Shown: positions 45,504 to 56,667, numbered from the stretch's first letter. The stretch is 64,000 nt of DNA from Ascochyta rabiei (GCF_004011695.2 NC_082426.1:372001-436000), one strand, 5' to 3'. The notes: generated by a model from the sequence alone, not told the origin. Numbers and translations: made by a program.

Positions 45504-45863
45504 AGCACCACCGCACTCCCTCTAGCACCACCGCACTCCTTCTAGCACCACCGCACTCCCTCTAGCACCACCGCACTCCTTCTAGCACCACCGCACTCCC
45601 TCTAGCACCACCGCACTCCCTCTAGCACCACCGCACTCCCTCTAGCACCACCGCACTCCCTCTAGCACCACCGCACTCCCTCTAGCACCACCGCACTCCC
45701 TCTAGCACCACCGCACTCCCTCTAGCACCACCGCACTCCCTCTAGCACCACCGCACTCCCTCTAGCACCACCGCACTCCCTCTAGCACCACCGCACTCCC
45801 TCTAGCACCACCGCACTCCCTCTAGCACCACCGCACTCCCTCTAGCACCACCGCACTCCCTCT
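45504..45863 (+). repeat. 20-bp minisatellite, 18 copies
   Basis: Eighteen head-to-tail copies of AGCACCACCGCACTCCCTCT. Early copies carry a C/T change (CTCCT for CTCCC); the later copies are identical, suggesting recent expansion. Confidence 0.97.
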
Positions 45864-46013
45864 AGCACCATCCAGCACCATTCAGCACCATTCAGCACCA
45901 TTCAGCACCATTCAGCACCATTCAGCACCATTCAGCACCATTCAGCACCATTCAGCACCATTCAGCACCATTCAGCACCATTCAGCACCATTCAGCACCA
46001 TTCAGCACCATTC
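45864..46013 (+). repeat. 10-bp minisatellite, 15 copies
   Basis: Fifteen copies of AGCACCATTC (the first is AGCACCATCC), joined without a gap to the preceding 20-bp array. The two units share AGCACCA. Confidence 0.97.
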
Positions 46014-46722
46014 ACCCAGCGTCCATGTCACAGACACCCTTTTGCGGAGTGCTGGTTTCCCTTTGCCTTTCCATGGCTTCGTTTGGTCTCGCTTGCAAAC
46101 CCACCGCCGACTATCGAATCATAGCACGGAAAAGTGGGAAGCCGTAGTGACCCGCGACCGCTTGTCTGCACACATGGCAACGCGTGCGCACCCTTCTGCA
46201 TCCAAACTTCCGCTCACACTCCCACGACGCATGTCGTGCCACTGCTTACGCCGGGCCTGTGAAACGTCGCTGCAAACGGTCGCTTGTTGATCTCCTTCAC
46301 TCCACTTTTCGTCATCTCGATATTGATTTCATCCGTCATGCATGCATGTTCAATAACTGCTAACCTGACAAGGGCATAGCTCCCTCCACCAAATCAGGTA
46401 CCCTCCTTGCCCGATGCACACTGCCTTCTTTCATCATGATACTAACATCAACAAGACGAACTCGTCCACGGGCATGCGCCATTTAGCCACCCCCAACGCC
46501 GCACCTCGCAGCTCATGCCTTGGCCCGTTGATTGGGCGGATCATGCGCTTGCTGTGTGACGATCAAACAGAAGCAAAGCTCGGGCGGCGACCAATCAATG
46601 CACCTGTATAGAGCCCCTCATAGCAGCCCGAGGAACACCACGGCCGCACTACGCACAGCTCTATTACTGGTCACTGAGAACAGAGAACAACGGCAGAATT
46701 CATCTTGCTCATCTTAATTCCA

Positions 46723-46970
46723 TTCACCGCACAGCCCACGTTTTCATCTTCAACCTCATTCACCGAACGGCCCACGTTTTCATCTTCAACCTCATTCCAT
46801 CTTCAACCTAATTCACCGCACGGCCCATGTTTTCATCTTCAACCTAATTCACCGAACGGCCCACGTTTTCATCTTCAACCTCATTCCATCTTCAACCTAA
46901 TTCACCGCACGGCCCACGTTTTCATCTTCAATCTCATTCACCTCACAGCCCACGTTTTCAAACGGTTCTG
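46723..46970 (+). repeat. Approximately 36-bp imperfect tandem repeat
   Basis: About six units built from TTCACCG[CA]ACGGCCCACG followed by TTTTCATCTTCAACCT. Two extra partial copies of CATCTTCAACCT are inserted. Confidence 0.9.
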
Positions 46971-47196
46971 CCGAGTCGTGCAATGCATGCTCTTAGGCGG
47001 TACCACTTCTGGCCCCGTATCTATCATGTGGGGTAACGCATTACCCATCTGGAAACATCACCTCGACAAGTAGATAGATCCCTCGGCGAGAAAGATTGGT
47101 TTGCTCAACACCATGCAGTATGGCATTCTATGCTATTCGATCCACCTCAGATCAGCCAAGGATACGTCAATGAACTAGATGATCGACACAGACATC

Positions 47197-47698
47197 TTAG
47201 CGACCTCCACCCCAGTGTTTCATGCCCTCGGGCCTGCGCAACTCCAACTCCTTGCCCTCGTAGCCATAGTCATCCTTGCCGCCGTGGAACAGTGCGCACA
47301 GCGACTGGTACAGGCTGGATCCATGTGCCGCCGCCTTGGGGAGCATCTGAGGAGCCTCCATCGAACCAGGAGCGACATCGCCCTCGGCGTCAATCTCCTC
47401 CTCGTCTGCGTTTGCCAGTGATTCGAAAAGAGCGGAGAGCTTGGAATGGACGCGGCTCATCAACGGTTCGAGCTCATCCGACTCGACAATGGGTGCTGAG
47501 AGGCGCTCGGCAATGTCAAACTAGAAACGGTGAGACCTGCTTGTCGATCCTACTCTACCATGCTTGACGTACCTCTCGCAGTCCCTCCAATCGGAACTGC
47601 TCAGCCCGCTTCTGCAGCTGGGGAGCCGAAGGTGTGATGGGCATGGCGGACACGAAAGCCAACAAGGCCATGACGGCCATCAAGAGGAAGGAGCGCAT
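47197..47698 (-). CDS. Small secreted protein with Kex2-like site
   Basis: Exons 47698-47573 and 47520-47197 (52-bp intron) give 149 residues; family not recognised. A strong signal peptide (MRSFLLMAVMALLAFVSA) is followed by a short propeptide-like segment and a Lys-Arg site (LQKR, residue 31) typical of Kex2 cleavage. The middle is acidic (NADEEEIDAEGD), and the C-terminus has a second dibasic site in ELELRRPEGMKHWGGGR. Only one Cys is visible, so it is not a disulfide-rich effector. Splicing is well supported by the GTACGT donor, CTAG acceptor and frame. A processed-peptide precursor is inference. Confidence 0.7.
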
Positions 47699-48948
47699 GG
47701 TGATGTCGTGAGCAATGGCGCTTGGGACTCGAAGCAAGTGTTGGATAGAGATGGGTGCTGCGGACGAGTGGCAGGCGTAGACGCTAATTCCAGAAAAGCG
47801 AAGGTAGGGTAATGAGAGAATAAGAACGAAAGGCACGCAGTCAACAGACGCGGGGGTGAATGTCACTACAGTCCGGTGCAGGAGGGGAGAAGAAAATCCA
47901 GTTCGCCTGAAGAGCAGCTTCCTGCTTCGCCCTCGTTCTATATATCTGTTTCCGACTCGCGCCCTTGTATGAATCCGAAACAACGGCCGGCTATCAGAAC
48001 AGGAATGATCAGCCGCAAGGAGAAACACCTTGCCACGTTCGCGCCATCTTGGCCCGCTTCCTTGGGCCCGAGTGTAATGCTAGCTAGGCTGAATGGTAGA
48101 AAAGGTGCAGAATTCCTCGTCTCTCGCATGAACAATGGTTGGCGTAGAATGCTTGTTTGCCGAGGGCATTGCGAGAGCGCGTCGCGAAACGCATGGAGGG
48201 GGTGATTCAAAAGACCGTTGACACGCAAGGGCGCGCTGCAACCCGGCGAGCAATCAACGGCCAGACTGCGTCCTTGAGAAACCAAGGATGAGCTCGTGGT
48301 GTGCTGCTGGCTCACACATCGTGAGATGACTGACGAGAGCCTTCATGCGCTCCGGCCCTCCGGCCCTCGTCTTCCCGATAGAGCATGAACTTGTGTGGAG
48401 AAAGCATGGATGAACCAGCCGTTTAAAATGAAACGTGTCGCAGATTGATGATGAATCCTTTGAGATCGAAGCAAGCCGCTGTCAGAAGTCCAGCACGAGC
48501 TATGAAAGTGGCAGCTGTCTACAACGGTGTGTGCGACGTTGCGGTCTCCACTGGAGCTACGCTACTGAGAGGTGTTGAGGTCATCCCTCGCTTGGTGATA
48601 GGGCGTGGGGTGCATGATGGGTGGAGTGAAATGTGGTTCTTGCAAAGGTGCCGCGAGCCATCTAGCCAAGATCGGTTTAGGTCGATCGCGTCGTGAGCGC
48701 GACTCAACCTCGCCGTGTCGTCATACGCTTTCGTATTCACACTTCAGTCCTCGTCCTTTGACTGCCATCTACTACACGTGTTACCGTGTCCATTTCGGCG
48801 CATTCACACGATGCGTTGCCGGACACATGAGTACCTTCGAAAATTGACGAGTCGGTTTCTGGACGCATCCTGACACCGCCCTTGCTTGGTTTTATCGAAT
48901 CACTACCGTAGCATCGCTGGCGAGGGACCATAGCAAGCACACTCAGAC
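47699..48948. other. Divergent intergenic region
   Basis: 1.25 kb between the small secreted-protein gene (-) and the polymerase gene (+). No gene recognised. Confidence 0.5.
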
Positions 48949-51045
48949 ATGGAAGCAGCATCACTCTCACCGACTTCTACCGTATCGGCTCTTGGCCTCG
49001 ATCTGAGCAGCATACCACCGATTGCCATCCTGTCTGCGCACTTGAAGGTCGATGAGGAGACGAAACTGAAAGAAACCCTACGCCAATTTGAGGCACCGTT
49101 GACTACAGATGTATCGAGAGCCCAGATTTTCATTGGAAAGGTGGCGACCAAGAGAAGGGCAGAGTTCGAACTTCGGTCTCGGAAGCTCACAGTCGAAGAG
49201 AGCGTCGCACAGAAACGGCCTGCCAGTCCGGTGAGGAGGCATGGTTACGCGAACAAAAGACGAAAAATCTCCGGAGGGTCCCTGATGTTGGACGGGACGA
49301 ATGATGATGACTCTGCTACCGAGGACGAGGCCGTTGATAATTCCTTAATCGAAGATGAGGTGCCGACCAAGGAGCTCCAAGGGTCTAGACTAGACTCAGA
49401 TCCGGCACAGCCTCCGTCTCTCTTCGAAAATGCTACCAAACAAGATATCGTCTGGGTGATACGAATAGGTTGGCTGGAGGACTGCGTGCGAGCTGGCCAT
49501 CTACTACCTCTCAAAGACAACCTTGTATACACCGGTCGAGTTCGCGAACGTCCCAAGTCGGCAAACCAAAAGCCTAGAAAACTCGTTTCCTCGAAATTAG
49601 CAAAAGAGGCACCTGTCTCGCAAACCTTACTGGCAACTCGTCCCAAGGACGAACGTGACCTTCTGGATAGGGCAAAGGCAGATGCAGCTGGAAGGCCTCA
49701 AAAGCCACACTATGAATCTCGTCGAGTAGGACCTGGCCAAGGCTCTCGTCGATTCGAGGGGAAAAGTTATGCGTCTACTATGCAACCGAACAAACCGACT
49801 TTTGCTTCAGCAACTGCGCACTTACTGCAACAAACTACAAGTGAGTACGAGGGCGTCGACAGTGACATACCTCAGCCACCGGAGTGGGTCATAAAAGGTA
49901 TCAAGTATTCATGCCAACGCTTCACACCTGCGAATGGACCCAACGAAGACTTTCTCGACCAACTGAAGAAGATAAGAACAGCAAGGACCCTCATTGATGA
50001 TGAGATTGGCGTTCGTGCGTATTCCACCATCATCGCGTCTATCGCGGCCTACCCCTACAAGCTTAGCCACCCCCGTGAGTTAGCGCAACTACCAGGATGC
50101 GATGAGAAGACAGCCGTTTTGTTTGTGGAATGGAAGAATACTGGCAGAATCCAAGCGGTGGAAGACTACGAAAACGACAAAGTGATGAAAGTCCTGCGTT
50201 CGTTCCATGACATTTGGGGCGTTGGGGCGAAGACTGCGCGCAACTTTTACTATAACCACAATTGGAGCGAGCTGGATGATATCATCGAGTTTGGGTGGAA
50301 CGATCTGGATCGGGTGCAGCAGATTGGCGTCAAGTACTACGATGAGTTCTTAGACCCGATTCCACGACCTGAGGTCGAGCAAATTGCAGATGTTGTTCGC
50401 GAGCATGCTGTCAAGCTACGAGACGAACGTATTACGGTGACTATAGTCGGTGGCTATCGACGCGGCAAACAGGCTTGCGGTGATGTAGACATGATTGTCT
50501 CCCATCCAGACCTAGAGGCCACTGCCGGCCTCGTGAGAGAAATGGTCGACTCGTTGGAGTCGGATGGATGGATCACGCACACATTGACTATGAGCCTGAC
50601 CAACACCCTCAGAGGTCAGCACCCTCTTCCCTTCCGTTCCACCAAAGGGCGCGGCGTAGGTTTTGACACGCTCGACAAAGCGCTTGTCGTGTGGCAAGAC
50701 CCCACCTGGCCAACGCGCGAGCAAGATCTGGAGGAGAACCCGAAGGCGAAGAATCCAAACATCCATCGCAGAGTGGACATGATCATCGCCCCGTGGCGGA
50801 CTGTTGGCTGTGCAGTCATGGGCTGGAGCGGCGGCACCACGTTCCAGCGAGATCTCAGGCGGTATGCAAAGGCGGCCAGAGGGTGGAAGTTCGATAGTAG
50901 CGGTATTCGCAGTCGAACCAACGGCGAACCCGTACTGCTCGAGGGAGAGAGCGGTGTGGAGGGAACGCCAGAAGATGCCGAGAAGAGGGTGTTTGAGGGT
51001 CTGGGGTTGGGATACGTACCGCCTGAGTACAGAGCCACGCAGTAA
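48949..51045 (+). CDS. POL4: Family X DNA polymerase (Pol4 / lambda-mu type)
   Basis: Intronless, 698 residues. Family X polymerases fill gaps in end joining and base-excision repair. The N-terminal part has a BRCT-like end, VWVIRIGWLEDCVRAGHLL (around residue 165-183). The 8-kDa and fingers regions show YSTIIASIAAYPYKL, ELAQLPGCDEKTA and the helix-hairpin-helix DIWGVGAKTARNFYYNHNW. The palm contains GGYRRGKQACGDVDMIV, with metal-binding Asp512 and Asp514, and the third carboxylate Asp610 in RRVDMIIAPW. GWSGGTTFQRDLRRYA follows, then a short thumb. The catalytic triad is complete, so it should be active. Length and BRCT-plus-PolX layout fit fungal Pol4. Confidence 0.92.
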   Translation: MEAASLSPTSTVSALGLDLSSIPPIAILSAHLKVDEETKLKETLRQFEAPLTTDVSRAQIFIGKVATKRRAEFELRSRKLTVEESVAQKRPASPVRRHGYANKRRKISGGSLMLDGTNDDDSATEDEAVDNSLIEDEVPTKELQGSRLDSDPAQPPSLFENATKQDIVWVIRIGWLEDCVRAGHLLPLKDNLVYTGRVRERPKSANQKPRKLVSSKLAKEAPVSQTLLATRPKDERDLLDRAKADAAGRPQKPHYESRRVGPGQGSRRFEGKSYASTMQPNKPTFASATAHLLQQTTSEYEGVDSDIPQPPEWVIKGIKYSCQRFTPANGPNEDFLDQLKKIRTARTLIDDEIGVRAYSTIIASIAAYPYKLSHPRELAQLPGCDEKTAVLFVEWKNTGRIQAVEDYENDKVMKVLRSFHDIWGVGAKTARNFYYNHNWSELDDIIEFGWNDLDRVQQIGVKYYDEFLDPIPRPEVEQIADVVREHAVKLRDERITVTIVGGYRRGKQACGDVDMIVSHPDLEATAGLVREMVDSLESDGWITHTLTMSLTNTLRGQHPLPFRSTKGRGVGFDTLDKALVVWQDPTWPTREQDLEENPKAKNPNIHRRVDMIIAPWRTVGCAVMGWSGGTTFQRDLRRYAKAARGWKFDSSGIRSRTNGEPVLLEGESGVEGTPEDAEKRVFEGLGLGYVPPEYRATQ

Positions 51046-51448
51046 ACGATGTGCGTTTGGCGCCAAACAAGGTCAACAAATAGGCACGAACAACTAGAGT
51101 CTGGTCGCCTGCCTGTGAAGCTGGAATCTCAACACCCAATACTGCCACGACCTCGAGTGGAAGCCTCACCATCAAACCCGTCTACCTCTCCCTCTCCAGA
51201 TATCGTAGGAAGTGGGAGAGCAGGAGGGAGGCGGTGGAGGAGATGACGGGACTGGAAAGTGTGACATGGCATACGGACAAGGACGATAGCGGGAAGACAC
51301 AGGCATGCTGAGGACAAGAAGAAACCATCCAAGCATACAGATGTCTACGCAGTATAGCCTACACCCTACCATAGCAACAAGGAAAAGGTATCTCAACAGC
51401 ACTGCACTCCACTCCACAACGCCCCAAGCCTCCTCTTATACACAACGT
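51046..51448. other. Convergent spacer
   Basis: 403 bp between the 3' ends of the polymerase and DUF4336 genes. No gene recognised. Confidence 0.5.
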
Positions 51449-52386
51449 CTACGAGTCTTTGAATCCCTCCTGTCTGGCTAGGTCCAAGTGCCACTTCAAG
51501 ACCTTCTGGAAGACACTCTTCGCGCCAGTCTCGATGACGTCTCCGTGGCAAGGGATGAGACGGTCAAAGTCCCACTTGTTGATTCTCGCGGTGCTCGCCG
51601 CGAAGCTCTTTCGATCCGACATGCTCGTGCCCCACCAGATCATCCTTTGCTGGCCCATGGCCTTGCCCTGTGTGCTCGTCATGACTGCGAAGATCTTGGT
51701 CAGGATTCCAGATTTCGGGTCCACGCCCGACTTGCTGAACTGCTCCGTCGGCGGCGAGTTGAACAGGTAGTCTGCCTCGATCAGAGTCCGGGTCGGGCGG
51801 TGGTGGAAGACAATCTCCTTGTTGGCATGTGCGTGCACATATTCCCAGTCGAACTCGGCGTCAAACTCTGGGGAGATGGTTTCCGTACGCTTGTCAGCGC
51901 GGAAGAGGTGCGTGAAGGGAACATGCTCCTTCTCCTTGTCCTTTGCGCGGAGGTCGGGAAGGGTTTCGGGGCCCATGACTTGCGCATCTGGGTAGGCCGA
52001 GTGCCAGGGACCAAGGAAGATGTGGTGCTGTCGTAGTGGTTAGTTTGGGCGGCGAGGAGCGTGAACCTAGGCAGAGAAGACGCACCTCAGCATCGGGCGC
52101 GCAGATGTAGCGGACTTGTCCCAGTTCTGCGACCTTGGCTTTGACTTCATCGGTGAGGGCGACAGGGGAGAAGACGGCGAGAGAGCCGGATTGAAGGCGG
52201 ACTGCACAGCGCGTTAGCCTTGGGTGGCCTACAGGATGTCAAGCCCATACCAATGGTACCGCGTCCACCGATCTTTATCTTGCCGAAGCGAAAGAAGGGG
52301 ACGGACAGGGTGGTGATGGTCCTGGGGACAACCTCGCGGATGACCATGACCTTGGAGGGATCCGAGGGTACTAGCTTCTGAGACAT
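51449..52386 (-). CDS. DUF4336 family protein (metallo-beta-lactamase-like fold)
   Basis: Three exons on the minus strand, 52386-52251, 52201-52086 and 52027-51449, give 276 residues. The protein starts VIREVVPRTITTLSVPF and has SLAVFSPVALTDEVKAKVAEL, then YICAPDAEHHIFLGPWHSAYPDAQVMGP, where the paired His suggest a metal site. FHHRPTRTLIEADYLFN and the C-terminal DRLIPCHGDVIETGAK complete the beta-lactamase-like pattern. This is the layout of the DUF4336 family found in fungi, plants and bacteria. The biochemical role is unknown. Confidence 0.85.
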
Positions 52387-53188
52387 GTTGACGACTGCAA
52401 GCGGGTGAGGGAAGAAATGCGATTGCTCGAGGGTTCGAGAGGGAAGGAGCTCTGTTGGTGTAGTCGCATGCACCGGAGGGCTCGGGGATTGGGCAGACGA
52501 CGTCACGATATGACGCAATGTTCGAGATCGAACGTTGGTGAGGTGAGAATCAAGCGGCACTGAGATGAAATGGGAGGGTCTACAACAGGATGTCACACAG
52601 AGTATATACCCATCGCACTCGGCCGGAGCTCAAGTCCTTCGCATCCACACGCAGCCCGACGGTTCGCGGAGATGGTGGTGCTTGACGTTGCTGGCTGCAG
52701 GCTACTCGGCTCCAAGCTTGGACGCTCCGGCAAGGTCTTCGGTCTTTGGACCTCATGCATAGTCAGCGTCAGCATCCATCAACGTCAAAGCTTTGGGATT
52801 TGGGATTTGAAATTCTGTAGACTTGACCGGTTACGGTGTGCTTCGCAGGTTGTTGATGGCTTGCAATGTGGCTTTGTAATTACTCGGTTACGCTATGTGG
52901 ATCTCCTTGTGGATACCGCCTCGATGCAGTTACTCCTTTTCTTTTGTGCTCACAAGAGTATTTGCATTCTACCAAGCTGCGCCTGCTTCACCTACCTAGA
53001 GCTCCACATGATCTCCGAGCGCTGACCCACTGTCTGGTCGCAAGCTCACGTCCACCCTGAATCATCTCAGGGGAGCCCAGCATTTCGGACGAAATGTTGC
53101 GCAGCGCGGTGGGCTGATGACGCGGAGAATCGCAGGGCTCGTTTTGGCCAGGACCGTTGTGATGTGTAAGATGCGGATCTGCCACTGC
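52387..53188. other. Intergenic region
   Basis: 802 bp upstream of the DUF4336 gene and downstream of RRP45. A GGATTTGGGATTTGAAATT near-duplication lies near 52796-52812. No gene recognised. Confidence 0.5.
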
Positions 53189-54143
53189 TCATCCTGGAAT
53201 CGCAGCATTCTCTCTGGCGTTCTCAGCGCTCAGCTCACTCAGCAAGCCCTTTGGATTCCTCTTCTTGTTGTCCGCGTCAAGCTTCTGCTGGATGAACTTG
53301 CTCATCTGCTTGACCTTCTCCAACGCGATGTTGGTGCAGTTTAAAAGGGCCAATGGGTTTACGGTGGCACCGCCATACTTTGCAATCTGGCAGATTTCGC
53401 CGTGCTTGTTCATGGTGATGATGACTTGGCCCTGGCGGACCTGCTCCTCGGCTACATTGGCATCGACCAAATAGATCTCGCCTTCCTCAAAGTAGGAAAA
53501 GGTGACGCACAGCGGCTGGTGCAGAATTGACAGCGGTATGGGTTCGCGCTCGCGGACGCTCAAGATGATGGCCTTCTCGCCCTCGACCTGGACGTCAGGT
53601 CGCCTGAAGTGCTGCAGCGCGGCCATGACAGCGATACACGAAGCGTCGATCAGTCCGCCATCATGGTCGATGATGTGCACGTCGGCGCGGAGAGCAAAGC
53701 ACTTCTGTCCAGCAATGATGCACAGCGACTCGGTGTCGAGGGCGTTGGAGCGGCGAATCGCCTTTTCGAGAATGCGCGAGAGAATGACTTCGGCATCTGT
53801 AGGCCGGCCAATCTCAAAGGCAGGCGAGGCCATGGGCGAGAACTCTGTGACAATCTGGAAGACGCCGTCGAACTTGCGCTCCGGCGCTGGGGTGACTACA
53901 TCGACTGAGATTCGCGCAACCACTCTGACGTCTGTGTCAGCATTGGTGAATTCGCACGTCCGAGGCCAACGGCACGCACCTCGTCTTGCCCAGCTGCACG
54001 TCCGCGACACCATATTCGTCTCCAAAGGTAAGCTCCAAGGCGCGGAATGCATCGAACGCGCGGCCATCGAGGCGAATCTGCTCCTGCAGCGCCTGCTTGA
54101 TGAACTCGCGCTCGTTGACGGAGATTTCAGCTTCTCGGGGCAT
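53189..54143 (-). CDS. RRP45: Exosome complex component RRP45
   Basis: Exons 54143-53980 and 53924-53189 (55-bp intron) give 299 residues. RRP45 is one of the six RNase PH-like ring subunits of the RNA exosome. The start shows EREFIKQALQEQIRLDGR, the typical Rrp45 opening, then FDAFRALELTFGDEYGVADVQLGKTR. Exon 2 gives RVVARISVDVVTP, SRILEKAIRRSNALDTESLC, DVHIIDHDGGLIDASCIA and ITMNKHGEICQIAKYGG. The ring subunit is catalytically inactive in eukaryotes. Length matches yeast Rrp45 (about 305). It is divergent from CWC15, 224 bp away, pairing two RNA-processing genes. Confidence 0.95.
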
Positions 54144-54367
54144 CTTGCCTCGGTGCGACTGCGTTCGAGGTGAGTGATGTCAACGTCCTGCGGTGCAGTG
54201 GAAAATGTAGCGGGGCCCGGCGAAAGCTCACCACCGACGTCTTGGCGGCAGTTTTCCAAGGGAACCAGCATCGCCCTCACGCTCGCCCACGCCAGCACCC
54301 GCCACGCGCGAGACTCCCGAAACCGTCTCCGGCACAAAGCAGCCAACCCCCAGGACGCACCAGCAAC
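54144..54367. promoter_or_regulatory. Bidirectional upstream region of RRP45 and CWC15
   Basis: 224 bp between start codons. A shared promoter is inferred from spacing; no named motif was identified. Confidence 0.5.
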
Positions 54368-55191
54368 ATGACGACCGCCCACAGACCCACGTTCGATCCC
54401 GCACGCGGCAAAGAAGCCCAGCGCGGACCCGCCTACCACCAGCGTCTCCTGCCCGCACACACGACACTCAAGCACAGACAGGCAGGCCAGGGCGGAGATG
54501 CCGACAACCACCAGCGCGACCTGCGCGCCGAACTGCTGGAAGCCGAGGCCCGTCACTACGCGAAGAAGAACGGCACGTACGTCGAGCCCGAGGCGGCCGC
54601 AGATCCCAGCAGCGCCCCAAAGCGACAGATCGATGCGGTAGCAGCAGACGACGGCGACGAAGACGAAGCGGATGCAAAGCGGCGGCGGATAGAAATGCTC
54701 GAGAAGTACAGGGACGTGGACGCCGATGACAGCAGTGAAGAAGGCGAGAGCAGTGAAGAAGAGTGGGCATTTCTCTGCAATGCATTCCCGAGCTTTGCTG
54801 ACGCGCTCCTAGTGACGACGACGACGAAGAAGAAGAAGACGAGTCTGATGCGCTCATGCGCGAACTGGAAAAGATCAAGAAAGAGCGCGCCGAAGCCAAA
54901 GCCAAGGAAGAGAGAGAGCGCGCCGTTGAGGAGGAAGAGCAACGCGAGATTGACGTTGCGCGCGGTAATCCGTTACTCAACGCAAAAGACTTCACCATGA
55001 AGCGCCGGTGGGATGACGATGTCGTCTTCAAGAACCAGGCGCGAGGCACCGAGGACAGGAACAAGAAGAAGGAGTTCATCAACGACATGCTGCGCTCCGA
55101 CTTCCACAAGAAGTTCATGGTAAGCCTGAACCATGCCGTGCACGCGTTTGAGCTTGCTAACACGCTATAACAGTCCAAGTACGTACGATGA
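54368..55191 (+). CDS. CWC15: Pre-mRNA splicing factor Cwc15/Cwf15
   Basis: Exons 54368-54762, 54813-55119 and 55174-55191 give 239 residues. Cwc15 is part of the Prp19-associated complex of the active spliceosome. The N-terminus MTTAHRPTFDPARGKEAQRG and DLRAELLEAEARHYAKKNG match the family. An acidic middle (SSEEGESSEEE then DDDDDEEEEDE) spans intron 1. The basic coiled-coil MRELEKIKKERAEAKAKEE and the conserved NPLLNAKDFTMKRRWDDDVVFKNQARG follow. The 18-nt last exon gives SKYVR, the expected C-terminus after FHKKFM. Intron 1 uses a weak donor (GTGGGC), but the joined acidic run is in frame. Confidence 0.93.
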
Positions 55192-56028
55192 ACCTCCGCC
55201 GTCTACACAACCATGCATTTCCTGGCGCACTACTGGGTGTTATATTAGGTCCTGGCGTTCGGCATTTCGCTATGTAACAGGCGGACACGTGAGCTTGAAT
55301 ACCCAGCGATCCGAGGTAGGGTCTAGACAAAGCGGGACAGCCACAGTGACGCAACACCATTCATCTTATCTGGATCAGCAGCGAATAACCACTTTTGGGT
55401 GTCAGCTATTCCTTATCGCAGCCCTCCGCATACCCAATTGAGCGAATAGGAGCACATCGACCTCCGACTTCACACTCCCACTTCCTACCAAGTCCACCAG
55501 TCCACACAACACCGTCTCGTTCCACAGTACCAAGTTCACAGAAGTCGTGCTCGTATGTGTACTGTGTCGCATATCTAAGACTACGTAATGGTCTGACGGA
55601 TGGTTGAACATGTATTGTTGTCGGTAGGATTAGGTTCAAGACACCATGCCGTCCACCATGCCCAGACCCACAAGTGCGTTGCAAGGACACCAAGCACATC
55701 TTGGCCCTTCCTTTCGACCTCTTATGAGGCTTTGATACCGCCAAGCCTACGTGAGAACCGAGCACCCCCAGCACAGTGACTTCATGTGGCTTGAGCATCG
55801 TGATCGAATGCTTGTCCATTGCTCAGCAGAGAGCAGTTCATAACCACTGTATATAGTCCAAGTAGATCTCAATCATTACATTCTTGCTGTACCTTTCCCT
55901 TTCCAACCCAGCACAACACAGCAACTCTCCAAACAGCACAACGCAGCAAATTTCTCAAACAGCACCGCCTCACAAACTCCACCCGTCTTCCCTCCTCCCC
56001 CCTCCATCAGCCCTATTCAACTCCCACC
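55192..56028. other. Intergenic region
   Basis: 837 bp. The last 120 bases are C/A-rich and look like the leader of the next gene. No gene recognised. Confidence 0.5.
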
Positions 56029-56439
56029 ATGGCCGGCTACGGAAACCGCACAGCACCCGACTACACCACCACCACCACCCCAGCCCACCTCGGCGCGCAG
56101 CACGCACAGACGCGCCTCGGCGCCCCTTCCACCAGCGCGCCCACGTACGGGGCCGGGTACGGCAACAAGCGCGCCTCGCTGGCCCCTACCACGTCCGCCG
56201 AGGACTATGACAAAGCCTCGGATCATGCTGCAGCGGAGAGCGACGATGAGAGAGGAGGGGGAGAAACGCCGCTGCGATTCGATTCCCAGACCACACACGG
56301 ATCGGCGCCCTACAGCGGTGCGCATACGTACGGCAGCGCGAGCACGGCGGGGGCTGGGTGGGGGAATAAGACGGGGAGTTTTTCGGGGGGTGGTGAGAGG
56401 GAAGGTATGTGATTTTTTTACTACTACCACTACTACTAC

Positions 56440-56471
<32 letters not shown>

Positions 56472-56667
56472 CTTCTTCTTCTTCTTCTTCTTCTTCTGGG
56501 TGAATGTCGATGGGCTGACGCGGTCACAAGATTCGACGCTAGGCAGGGTCATGCATAAGCTGGGCGGGATTGTGCATAGTCCTGCGTTGACGAACAAGGG
56601 GCGTGCGGAGAGGGGGGATACCGAGGCGGCTGATGGGCAGGACGCGCAGGCGCCCGTGGCAAACTGA
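56029..56667 (+). CDS. Small Gly/Thr/Ser-rich hydrophilic protein
   Basis: Exons 56029-56404 and 56531-56667 give 170 residues; family not recognised. It opens MAGYGNRTAPDYTTTTTP and repeats an [AG]-G-[YW]-GN-K/R motif three times (GYGNRT, GYGNKR, GWGNKT), mixed with THGSAPYSGAHTYGSAS. Exon 2 carries the only helix-like part, LGRVMHKLGGIVHSPALTNK. No Cys, no signal peptide, almost no hydrophobic segment. The composition resembles stress-induced hydrophilin or conidiation-type proteins; function is a guess. The 126-bp intron contains two microsatellites. Confidence 0.7.
56419..56497 (+). repeat. (CTA)n then (TTC)n microsatellites inside an intron
   Basis: A run of CTA triplets (56419-56442) changes to about 18 TTC units (to 56497), wholly inside the intron 56405-56530. 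They supply a very long polypyrimidine tract upstream of the acceptor. Confidence 0.95.

Larger units (their letters stand above)
44545..47196. other. 2.7-kb repeat-rich intergenic region
   Basis: Upstream of the disordered-protein gene and downstream of the small secreted-protein gene. It contains four separate tandem arrays, listed individually. No gene is supported between them; short frames at 45098-45565 and 46705-47073 are repeat or low-complexity translations. Confidence 0.6.

Noticed and set aside
45504..46013. CRISPR-like array
   Set aside because: Units are contiguous with no unique spacers, and the genome is eukaryotic.
46705..47073. 122-codon frame with FHLQPN repeats
   Set aside because: Repeat translation; no start context, domain or splice partner.
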